DNA from: Saururus chinensis
Taxonomy: Eukaryota; Streptophyta; Magnoliopsida; Piperales; Saururaceae
Assembly (NCBI GenBank): GCA_035235625.1
Contig: CP141140.1
Span: 41,349,351-41,413,350 of the forward strand
Reading direction: 5' to 3'
DNA length: 64,000 nucleotides
The notes below the pieces were generated by a model that saw nothing but the letters and a program-made list of their open reading frames with translations, ran no database searches and was not told where the DNA came from. Below are positions 12,170-21,537 of the stretch, piece by piece. Each line of letters opens with the position of its first letter. Position 1 is the first letter of the stretch. Position numbers and translations under genes: made by a program.

Positions 12170-13201
12170 CAGTGCTTTAAACCTGGACTAGCCCAGCCTG
12201 TTCGACTGGGTTAACTAGACCCGTTCAAAAATCCATGCTGAGTCATCAGGTTACTGGGCAGAATTGACCCGACTAGTCAAATCGGTGACCAGGACAACCT
12301 TACTGTTCGGTTTGTAAAAAACATTGGATGAGGGAGGTGAAGGGGGAAGTAGAGGGAGGGGGAGGGACAGGGAGAGGAAGGGGAAGGGGAAGAGGGTCGA
12401 TCATCGTGGAGGAGAGGGAGGGGAAGCCATCGGGAGTGTCACCTGAGAGGAGAGGGAGGGGGGATTGAGCATGTCACCATAGAGGGGAGGGGAAGCCATC
12501 GGGTGTGTTACCGAGAGGAGAGGGAGGGGTCATCAGGTGTGTCAATGGAGAGGACAGAGAGGGGTCATTGAGCATGTCACCATAGAGGAGAGGGATGGAA
12601 ATCCATCATGTATGTCACCGGAGAGGAGAGGGAGGGGAAGACGGGATCGGATTGAAAGAGATGAGAGGCAAAGGAAGCCGGTGCAGAACCACTGGAGAGA
12701 AGAGGCAAGGGAAGCTGATTCTGAAATCGTCATCACTGCCATTGCTCTAATAGCTGCAAGGGGAGATGGAGAAGGTAAGGAGAAGGAAGCTCAAAGTTTT
12801 TAACTTGGCAGAGGGGAGATGCCATAGAGGAGGTGGCCAACTTGCCGATTGACCCAAGGGGAGAGGTACGGAAAGAAGGGGCAAAAGGGGAAGGCCATCT
12901 AGGAAGGCAAGGTTGATGGTGGGCCGCTCAATGGATGGTGGCTGTCATGGACTTCATGGCTAGGGTAGAAGCCAAGATGATTTCTACCAGCAAGAGGGAA
13001 TGGGAGTGGGACTGTGGGAGAGAGGGGGGAAGAACCAAAGGAGAAAATTGTGAGGCAGCAGTTGCTAGGGAATTGGTGTTGAAGGAAGGAAGGAGACATT
13101 ATATAGTGACCGGGTCAGCCGGGTTGACCCCGGGTTGAACCCAGTTGAACCAGCCCGGCCTCCAATTTGGGTCAATGGCAGGGCCGGGTTTTAAAACATT
13201 G
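12170..13201. mobile_element. Non-autonomous hAT-like transposon, 1,032 bp
   Basis: Terminal inverted repeats: the left end CAGTGCTTTAAACCTGG is matched by the inverse of the right end, CAATGTTTTAAAACCCGG. The subterminal regions also mirror each other with GGGTTGACC / GGTCAACCC words. Flanking 8-bp target duplications are CTCAAGAT (12162-12169) and CTCATGAT (13202-13209), 7 of 8 identical; 8 bp is the hAT size. The interior is purine-rich and GC-richer than its surroundings, with a minisatellite and no transposase. The open frame at 12537-12803 is a low-complexity reading of that minisatellite. The element is inserted in the internal part of the copia element, close to its 5' LTR. Confidence 0.8.
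12400..12640. repeat. Purine-rich minisatellite inside the hAT element
   Basis: Repeated units of about 45-60 bp are built on 'gaggagagggaggggaagcc' and 'atcgggtgtgtcacc' / 'attgagcatgtcaccatag', about five imperfect copies. Confidence 0.75.
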
Positions 13202-13394
13202 CTCATGATCACTATAATAAATCATAGGCATGATGAATTGATAAAGCACAAATAGACAAATTCCAACAAACACACACAGTCGCCAAATAAACACTTTTTG
13301 GGATGATTAGCAAGATATCATGCAAATATGATGGTTCTTAGCTAAAACTATCAGTAATAGGATCAAAAGCCTCATCTACCACTTGAGGGTATTA

Positions 13395-14660
13395 AAATCT
13401 ATCTAATATCTATTGAATGAGCACATTGCTCCTAAAACTAGTACTTAAACCAAAGTACTAATTAAGAGTTATGACCTCTTTGTGCACATGAATTTTATAT
13501 ATATTAAGTTCCATGAGCTGAACTCACATAAATCTATTAATCAATCAACCACAAAATCATGCATGTATCACAAAAATGATTTAATGTGGATAACAAAATG
13601 CGGGTAAAAAACCACATCTAGCCAACTTGGCTAAATCTATGCATTATAAAAAAAGATTTTACAAGACCTAGAACAACCAACTTTTAATTGACACAAATGA
13701 AAACCCATTTTGTCTATTCAATCCTATGTTATTGGCCTTCAAGTTTCTCTCCCTAACACCCTTGAAGCTTTCCCTCTTCATGTTTTGTCATTGTCTATTC
13801 TATATGCTTAATCGAAGTCTCCTTCTTAAATTGTTGATCACCCTTTGAGCTTCTACAATCACTCCTGGATGAAGAACTCTTCAGCAACTCCTCTAGTTGT
13901 GTGTGATATGTTGTGCAATCTCTCATCTTTAATTCATGTGTATCATAGATCTCTCACCCCTAAAATTTTTCTCTCAAATCTTTGGTGAGCAAGGAAAATT
14001 CAAAGCAACAAACTAACTCTCTTTTTTTCTCAACAAAATTGGTTTTCCTCTCTTCAACTTTGTCCATGCCTAGGCATTTTATAAGGTAGAAAAATGGCTA
14101 GGGCTAAAAGAACCGAATTTGGAAAGGACTTTATTCGAGAATCTTAAACTAGACAATTATTTCATTCAATGATTGAACATTTCCGGAGGTGATAGATTTT
14201 TCTTTTTTATTAGAACGAACTTAGATCAATTGATTTTTTCCCAATCGATGGATTATTCTATTCCTTGGGTAGAAATTCTCAAAATTGAACTATTTAAAGA
14301 TGGATCTACTCATCAATGTGTTCAAAACCGATTGATCTGTAATGAACAATGTTATAATATTTGACCATATCTTCCCCAAAAGTCCCAAAATCACTACCTT
14401 AGATTATTTAAATCAAATCCTAAGTTATATGTGTAGTTGAGTGTGTGAAAATATACCTTTGAAGTGTAACACTCAAAATAGTCTTTATTCTTGGAACATT
14501 AGAACACACTCTTATTTTTCAAGTCCTTAAATTCCAAATCTAACTTGATCACAACACTAATCTAATCATACCATAAGACTAACAACGTGCATGGTTTTCT
14601 TACATTATTTTGTTCATAAAAAATAGCTAATTTATAATACATATGCCTCATATGTTCTTT
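13395..14660 (-). repeat. 5' LTR of the copia element
   Basis: The partner of the 8305-9525 repeat. On the minus strand it starts near 'ATAAAAGAACATATGAGGC', matching the start of the other copy. I could not identify a convincing initiator-tRNA primer binding site after it. Confidence 0.5.
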
Positions 14661-15079
14661 TATATGCTATTATATAAAGAGAGGTCCATGTAGATTGTTT
14701 GAAGCCTATTGAGTGTTATGGCCTTTTCAGTTGGTGCATGGAATCACTCTTACAAATAGTGATGAATGTTGATGTAAGATTGTTGTATGTATTAATATAT
14801 ATTTCTAGATTTAAAGAATCACTATTGCAAACAATGATGATTATATATGCTAGATTTTAGTATGTATATTATAAGTTTCCATTATACTCTTCCAACTATA
14901 TGTTTTCGATTCAAGATTTATGGTGTCATACATTTGCGTTTAAAATAGATATGTTAAAATATCAAAATGTTTTAACATCTATGTTGAAATATTTTCATAC
15001 ATCTATCTAAATGCTTTGGCATGTGTGTTTAACTGTTAAAACGGTTTAAAAAATATGTCAAAACATTTTTGCAAATTGG

Positions 15080-15330
15080 TCAATTTTTTTGCACATCCGA
15101 GGACAAGCCTTTAGTTTGCACAGCATAGGTGTAGGCATTGGGCTTCATCTTGGAGGAGAGTATCCACATGTAGGACTTGAGAAATGAGGAACGCCTTACT
15201 ACGATCGACATATGCATAGCTCTTGATGACAATAGCAGTGTGGGCCACCACGTCAGGCATGAGTGGAAGGAGTGTTGCACGTCCTTGGGGTAGTCTCTCT
15301 CCTGGATGATGGGCTTCTTGCTAGCTCCAT
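15080..15330 (-). pseudogene. Fragment of a pentatricopeptide-repeat (PPR) gene
   Basis: Minus-strand readings in two frames give diagnostic PPR wording: PDVVAHTAIVIKSYAYVDRS, then, after a frameshift, KMKPNAYTYAVQTKGLSSDV. 'DVVAHTAIV…YA' followed by '…PNAYTYAVLIKGL' is the helix A/helix B pattern of one PPR repeat in P-class proteins. The preceding segment (IIQERDYPKDVQHSFH) could be the region before the repeats. Only about one repeat remains, with a frameshift between its halves, so this is a dead fragment, probably moved here by a transposon. Confidence rests on the motif match read by eye. Confidence 0.5.
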
Positions 15331-15659
15331 CATTTGGTTGCGGGAGCTTTGATGGATAGATAGGACCAAATAAGAGGCCAAAGCAGGAGAGAGATCTGTA
15401 GAGATTTTGGCCATAGTGGAGGAGGCAAAGGGGGGTGGAGCGAAGAAGTATCACCACCACTAGGAATGTGGAGATCTCTTCTTTTGTAGAGAAGGTGCCA
15501 CGGTGGGAAGGAGGAATGATTAGGAAGTGGGAGATAAGCAAAATGGTGGGAGAACAAGCTAATCAAGAGCTATACAATACACTGGGAGACCATATGAAGG
15601 TAGAGGGAGACACAATGGCAAAAAAAAATGGCAAAAACTATGAAAAATAAAAATTCATG

Positions 15660-16945
15660 TAAAAAATCTGAAACATATGAATCCGTCCCACAATGACCTG
15701 AACGTTGGTAAAAACTTCTAGTTTTGATAGGAGTCTGTTTCTTTGGTACTATATTTTGATACTCGCCTAGAAGAACAAGGGATTCAATCACATGCATTGT
15801 TTGTTTTGAAAGTAGAATCCCATTTTTCTACCCTACGCTTCTAGAAGAATGCTTCTTCCTCTATAAATAGCTAGACATTTGTTTTATGACAAATTCATCC
15901 AGTGTAGAGAAGCTCTTGTGGACTCTCTTCTCCACATTTGAGAAAATATGATACTTTGTTTTTTTAAAATTTGATATTTAAAGAAGTCAACTTATTTACA
16001 ATTTTTGTTTCATTACTTATTTATTATGAGAAGAATAACATAAAATAGGACAATTAGTATAAGATAAATTTGAAAAAAATCCAACAATTAATATGGAACA
16101 GAGGCACTATCAGAAATGAACTTTAGATAAAGCTTAACTATAATATCATTCTTACATACCATTTTTGTAGAAACATTAATGTCCAAATTAGCCAATTTAA
16201 TTAGAAGCAAGTTATCAGAAAGAGCAAGGGTCTTTTAGGACAAAATTGGCTAGGTTAAAAGGGAAGGTTTTACCAAAGTTCAGGTTAATGTGTCCACATC
16301 TCGGATTTCTCAGCTTTTTTCGCAAGAATTATTGATCATCATATGGGCATCCTTTTATAATCCTTTTCCCCTAACCCTCACGTCCCCCTCCATTTGATCC
16401 AATTTAGTGACGACATGAGTTTGATCTGCTGCCAAGGCAGCTTTCCATGTTGATAAGATAAAGCATCATTAGACTAACCATCTCCTACACATTCTTCCCT
16501 ATATCCCCATGTTGTGACTGCAACCACTCCCACCTCTGCAGTTCTCCATCTATCAATCTCAATGTCTTCGTCCTTCTCCATCTCCCATTGCCATCCCCTT
16601 CCTCCTACCTTCTCCTTATTGTGACTTGCCGTTCTTATTTTCGCCATCTTCTCCATATCTACCTTCTTCACCATCTTCACCCACCTTCTCTCCCGACTCA
16701 CAGCTCTAACTTCATCTAATCTCATTCAATATGGCTTCTTCTGGATGGCTACATTTTTGGTTTGGGTTTCCCATCTAAACCTACCATCGCCATCCTCTTT
16801 GTTAACAATTATTTTACATCTTACAAACTGTTTTTTAGAGAGGGCTTATGGCTTAGTTTTTGTAAATCCTATTTTCGCAACTGTCTTCAAAGTTATTATT
16901 TATTCAAAACTTTTTGGCCCTTATGGCATGTTAAAACATGGTCAC
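15660..16945. other. Intergenic, no recognised gene
   Basis: AT-rich sequence with C/T-rich patches (about 16480-16720). The two overlapping open frames at 16745-17118 run into the LTR starting at 16948 and have no recognisable motif. I do not call a gene here. Confidence 0.45.
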
Positions 16946-16947
16946 TC

Positions 16948-18290
16948 TGTAATGACTGCAAATTTTATGTACCATTTTACACCTTTAATAAAGCTATTTT
17001 TCAAGTTTTTAGTGATTTTATATTATTTAGAGGTGGATATTCGATGAGCTTTCTTAGGGACGTGGTAGAGCTCATAAAAATAAGTGTAACATCCCAAACT
17101 ATGCAAATCGGACACTAGGGTCAAAAGTTATGGCCCAGGGAAGCACTCTATACAAGGGGAGGGGGGGGCACATGAAAAGTGTGGGATAACCTACCCATAT
17201 ATGGTCTAATTTTGTAGTGCTCATTGATACAAACACAAGGTATAAAGAATGTGTGAATGGAGTTTATGAGAGAAAGTTATGCGTATTTAAAGTATTAAAA
17301 TTTTTGAATAAAATAAACAAATAAGGGATTTATTGTGTCAGTGTGCGCTAGCAGTCAACGCATTAGCATAATGCATGGCACGTGTGTAACATGCACCCTA
17401 CAGGACACTAAGCACGTGTGGACTGGGGCCCATGCATGACAAATAGTGTTACCATTCTATGCATCACGTGCCATGCACGTGACACTTGGCATGTCCCAAA
17501 CCCCCTCAAATGGCTATAAATAGTCGTGTGAAGTGTTATATTTTTCGAGTTTCTTCTCTCCGACACTCTTCAAACCTCATTTCTCTTATTTTAAGTTATT
17601 TTTAAGTTTGATTCAGGCAGTTCAAGAGGCATTCTTACTAATTCGAGGGTGCTCTAAATGATGGAAGAGTCCATTCCTCAATTTGGAATTTCTAGATGGG
17701 GTAAATAGACCAAGTAATGAGGAGGCTTTATCTCACACCCTCATGCCCAATGAGAGAGAAGCGACCCGTAGTAAGACCCTCATGCCCAATGAGAGAGAGA
17801 AGCATCCGGGAGTAAGAGGCATCTCTATCCTCCACTGATGGGTTGCAGAAAGAGATAATGTCCCTAAGTAAGGGGAGGTTTTGTCTGTCGAAATTGAGCA
17901 TACCAGACATTGTGAAAAAGTGATTTTCTAGTTAGAGAGCTTTAAAACCCAAAAATTTGGCATCCACGTGTGTGGAGCCCGGCTTGTCGTCTTCAAACTT
18001 GAGTGGAAAGTGAGGCAGGAGTTTTTATCTTGGATTAAGGCATGAATGTTTACTTTTGTTGTCTTTTAAACTTAATATATGTATGTATCTAGCATTCTAA
18101 GTGTTAGATTTAGTTTCAAGAAATGATTTATGATTTTTGCACATATTCAATTTGCCAAATGATTATCCATTAGAGTAGGATACAAATTATGTACTATATG
18201 TTTTATGATTCAATCATATATGTGATTTTTATAATTGCTTTGCATAATCATTTAATCGAATATTTAAGCGGTTTTAGAGAATCATTCTTT
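16948..18290 (+). mobile_element. LTR copy of a Tekay/Del-type gypsy element, 3'-truncated
   Basis: The start TGTAATGACTGCAAATTTTATG aligns with the start of the solo LTR at 24576 (TGTAACAACCCTAAATTTCCAT). Shared landmarks follow in the same order: 'agggtcaaaagttatggcc' (17118), 'gtgggataacctaccc' (17182), 'ctataaatag' (17514), then a 'tctgaatcaagtgattc'-like word and 'ggaagagtccattcctc'. The right end is lost; RT-like coding sequence begins near 18290. A short duplication 'ccctcatgcccaatgagagag' (truncated here) occurs twice at 17738-17800. Confidence 0.65.
17514..17523 (+). promoter_or_regulatory. TATA box of the LTR (CTATAAATAG)
   Basis: A canonical plant TATA element at the same LTR position as the one at 25229 in the related solo LTR. 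It would direct LTR transcription; present activity is unknown. Confidence 0.6.
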
Positions 18291-20629
18291 GTAGAATGAT
18301 GACTCTCGAGTTTATTTGAGGATTGTCTAACAAACTTTGAGAGATCGTAAGCTCCATGCAAAGTTTGACAAGTGTGAATTTTAGTTGGAAGAAGTGCAAT
18401 TCCTTAGCCATGTCATTTCTAAGGACAGTGTAGTAGTGGATCCATCTAAGGTGGAGATGGTCTTGAGGTGGGAGCAACCTATGAATGCTAGTGTGAAGTT
18501 TTCTAGGACTTACGGGATACTATCAGAGGTTCATTGAGGGTTTTTCTCTCATTGTAACTTCTATGACCAAGTTGACAAGGAAGAATGAGAATTTTGAATG
18601 GAGTCAAGCATGTGAAGAATGTTTCCAAGAGTTGAATAAGAGGCTAACTTTAGATCTGGTCATTACTTTGCCTTCGGGGAGTACATGATATGTGGTCTAT
18701 ATTGATGTTTTACTCAAAGGTTTGAGTTGTGTGTTGATTCAGCATGGAAAAGTGGTAGCTTATGTATTTTATTAGCTTACAGTGCGTGAGTGAAACTATC
18801 CAACACGTGACTTGGAGCTAGCAGCCATGGTATTTGCATTGAAGATTTGGCAGCACTATCTCTGTGGTGAGAAGTTTGAGCTGTTCACTGATCACAAGAG
18901 TTTGAAGTATCTCTTTACTCAAAGATACTTAAACATGAGGCAAAGAAGATGGCTAGATTTCCTTTAAGGAATATGAATTCACTATTTCCTAACATCCCAA
19001 AAACACTAATGTGGTAATGATGCCTTGAGTAGAAAATTACCCACTTCGGTAACTTGTATGCATGTGCAAGAATGACTTTTGTATGAAGAAGCCATTGAGC
19101 TTAAACCAGAGTTAGCTTTGGAGGATACAAGCAAGTGGTTCGCTAATCTCTCCATAAGCTCTAGTTTGGTTGATGAGGTGGTGGAAGCACAAAAGGGTGA
19201 TGAGGAAATCCAAGCCATGAAGGTTAAGTTGCGAGAAATCGGTGATTGATTTTGAAGAAAGGTCTGATGGGTGTCTAAGTGTTTGGGGACGGTTATGTGT
19301 GCTAAACTCCTTTGAGCTAAAGGAGTGCATTCTTTTAAAGGCACATCACTCTAGGTTCTCCATCCATCTAGGAGGAACCAAGATGTATCATGATGTGAAG
19401 CAAACTTTTTGGTAGAGTTGAATGAAGAGGGACATCGCTTCTTTCATGTCCAAATGCCTTGTATATTAGCAAGTTAAGGCGGAGCATCATCATCCGGGTG
19501 GTATTCTATAGCTCCTTCCCATCCTAGAATGGAAGTGGGAGAACATAGGGATGGAGTTCATTATCAAACACTCCCAAGATCGCCTAGCGGTAATGACGCA
19601 ATGTGGTTCATCATCGATAGACTCACCAAGTATGTGCATTTCATTGTGATAAGGATAACTACTCCCTTAGACATGGCCCTATATGTAAAGGAGGCAGTGT
19701 GTTTGCATGGGGTTTTTGTGTTTATTGTTTATGGCTGCAATCCTCACTTTGCCTCCCACTTTTTGCAAAGTTTCCATAGGGCCTTGGGTACATCATTACA
19801 TCTTAGTTCGGTCTATCACCCTCAAACCAATTGGCAATCAGAAAGGACCATCCAAACACTTAAAGATATGCTCCGGGCATGTATCCTTGAGTGTAGAGGA
19901 AGTTGGGAGCAGTACCTGCCATTGGTAGAGTTTGCTTACAACAACAATTATTAGGCGGGCATTAAGATGACATCTTTTGATGCTTTATATGAGCATCAGT
20001 GTCGATCTCCTCTTTGTTGGAGTGAGGTCTGAGAACATATTCTTGTTAGTCCCAAGCTTGTGCAACAATTGGTAGAGAAGATCCAACTCATTCAAGAGAC
20101 GTTGCAAATGGTGCAAAGTTGGCAAAAGAGCTATGCTGAAAAGAGGCGGAGAGATCTCAAATTTGGTGTGGGTGATAATGTGTTCTTAAAGATCTCATCT
20201 TCCATTGGTGTTGTGCATTTTCGCAAGAAGGAAAAGCTATCTCCTTGATTTATCAGACCCTTCAAAGTCCTTGAGCACATTAGAACAATGGCATATAGCA
20301 TGGCCCTATCTCCTTAGCTCGCGAACATTCATAATGTGTTCCACATTTCTCTTCTTCAGAAATATGAGCATGATCCATCCCATGTTCAAGATTTGAACCA
20401 TTAGAGCTGAGGATCTATCTTATGTGGAGGCGCTAGTGCGAATATTGGATAAGAAGAAGAAGACTCTTAGACACAAAGTGATCCCCTTAGTGAAAATCTT
20501 ATGGAAAAATCACAATGTGGAAGAGGCCACGTGGGAGCGACAAGAAGAGGTTAAGGAGAAGTATCCTCACATTTTCCCCACCGGTCGATTACGAATTTTG
20601 ATGACAAAATTCCTATAAGGTGGGTAGGA
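18290..20629 (+). pseudogene. Decayed pol (RT end, RNase H, integrase, chromodomain) of a Tekay/Del gypsy element
   Basis: Plus-strand readings in shifting frames follow the pol order. First comes the RT thumb ('KLHAKFDKCEF', 'EEVQFLSHVISKD', about 18350-18440). RNase H follows ('[16 protein letters not shown]', '[13 protein letters not shown]', about 18810-18930). The spacer is 'LYEEAIELKPELALED' (about 19079). The integrase core is in the open stretch 19529-19954, containing 'IDRLTKYVHF' and 'HLSSVYHPQTN'. Last is a chromodomain-like tail 'LWKNHNVEEATWERQEEV' (about 20500-20550). Many stops and frameshifts make it dead. In the integrase core the second catalytic segment reads 'IVYGCNPHF', where families have 'IVSDRD', so that Asp is lost. 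The same family appears at 42725-56174. Confidence 0.8.
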
Positions 20630-20691
20630 TGTAAGATCTCTAATTTTAACTCAGTTTAATTTCCATTTTAAGTATGTGAATTGTGTGGTTT
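20630..20691 (+). repeat. Start of the 3' LTR of the Del element
   Basis: TGTAAGATCTCTAATTTTAA follows the polypurine tract 'aaggtgggtagga' and matches the LTR starts at 41042 and 56175. Only 62 bp remain before a reversed LTR begins at 20692. Confidence 0.7.
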
Positions 20692-21133
20692 TGTCATGCA
20701 CCGGCACATGCCACCCACAAGCAGAAAGCGACACGCGGCGGGATAAAGTATAGTTGGATTGCAGAAGACTTAACCCATCTTTGGGTAGAACACTACGGAG
20801 TTGCACATGTATACTTTGTACAAATGCAAAATGATCAATAAAAGGACTATTAATTAAACATTAGTCCACACATATACCCACATACTTAGTCATAAATAGC
20901 CCCTACATGGCTAAGGTATAAGTCTAAGCCCACAATGGCTAATAAGGGTATAAGCCAACATTGGCTAAATAGAAGTGTGAAGTTTTTAGTCAAGTATAAA
21001 AAGATCTCAACATAACTTGCTATCAAAGTTGTTATAAAATATAACATCTCCATGTGTCCTATCTCAATGATCATCGCTAATCACATGCTCCACATAGAGC
21101 TCATCCGAATAACCTGTATGGCACAACATGTAG
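20692..21133 (-). mobile_element. Reversed Del-type LTR fragment
   Basis: It starts TGTCATGCACCGGCAC, the inverse of an LTR end (…GTGCATGACA). It continues with words shared with the reversed LTRs at 61643 and 44700: 'agacttaacccatcttt', 'taagtcataaat', 'agcccacaatggctaa', 'catatggcacaac'-like. It is cut at 21133 by the Reina LTR. Its other part is not found after the Reina element, so a deletion or rearrangement followed. Confidence 0.65.
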
Positions 21134-21506
21134 TGTTGTGCCCGATTATAGGCACAAACGGTACCAAGGAGTACTAAGCAGTGAAAGGGGAGAATTGGAG
21201 AAGAAAGGGGAGAACTGAGATTCAATACTTTGCATACCCTCCAAAAGCAACAGGGATCGACCCATATAGGGGACGACCAGTCCCCTAGGGAGTCGTGCCA
21301 ACCCAACCCAGGCCGGCCCACTTCCCTAGGAGCGCCTAACAGTCAGTGGTTCGGCTAACCCGGGCCACTGACTGAACCAACCCAAAATACATCTAAACAT
21401 CCAACATACTAACTATTACAATAGCAAATCGTACGGAAATAATAAAGTAAGTCAAAGTAACTAATAAGCAGTGAAACAGGGGTCGAATTGGTCATCGTGC
21501 ACAACA
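21134..21506 (-). repeat. 3' LTR of the Reina-type element, 373 bp
   Basis: It is bounded by TGTTGTGCCCGATTATAG and …TCATCGTGCACAACA, perfect inverse ends (TGTTGTGC / GCACAACA). It lies directly downstream (minus strand) of pol, after the conserved CCTTGAGGACAAGGCG segment (inverse of about 21532-21547) and a purine-rich stretch. Short LTRs of this size are usual for Reina chromoviruses. The matching 5' LTR is not in the window. Confidence 0.8.
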
Positions 21507-21537
21507 CTCCACCACGCTTCCGCAATTCGCCTTGTCC

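Larger units (their letters stand above)
8300..14665 (-). mobile_element. Decayed Ty1/copia element (SIRE/Maximus-like), minus strand
   Basis: A direct repeat pair of about 1.25 kb (about 8305-9525 and 13395-14660) is parallel along its whole length, for example 'caatcaatcaaacacaaaat' against 'caatcaatcaaccacaaaat', and 'ttgttggccttcaag' against 'ttattggccttcaag'. These look like an LTR pair. On the minus strand a polypurine tract GCAAGAGGGGGAGATT (inverse of 9527-9542) directly precedes the 8.3-9.5 kb copy, making that the 3' LTR and placing the element on the minus strand. The PPT followed by sequence ending near a TTTGTCAT-type word is typical of SIRE-type copia. The internal part (about 9545-13390) is only 3.8 kb, includes the hAT insertion, and shows no intact gag or pol. 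Confidence 0.5.

Noticed and set aside
6724..15122. Terminal inverted repeats of a giant element (TTTGCACACTAAAAATCTTGT and the inverse of the segment at 15100-15122)
   Set aside because: The right-hand 'TIR' falls within the PPR-like coding fragment (…QTKGLSSDV), the match is gapped, and no target duplication was found.
16745..17118. Two overlapping open frames of 100 and 118 codons as a membrane protein gene
   Set aside because: They extend into the LTR starting at 16948, overlap each other in different frames, and match no family I recognise.
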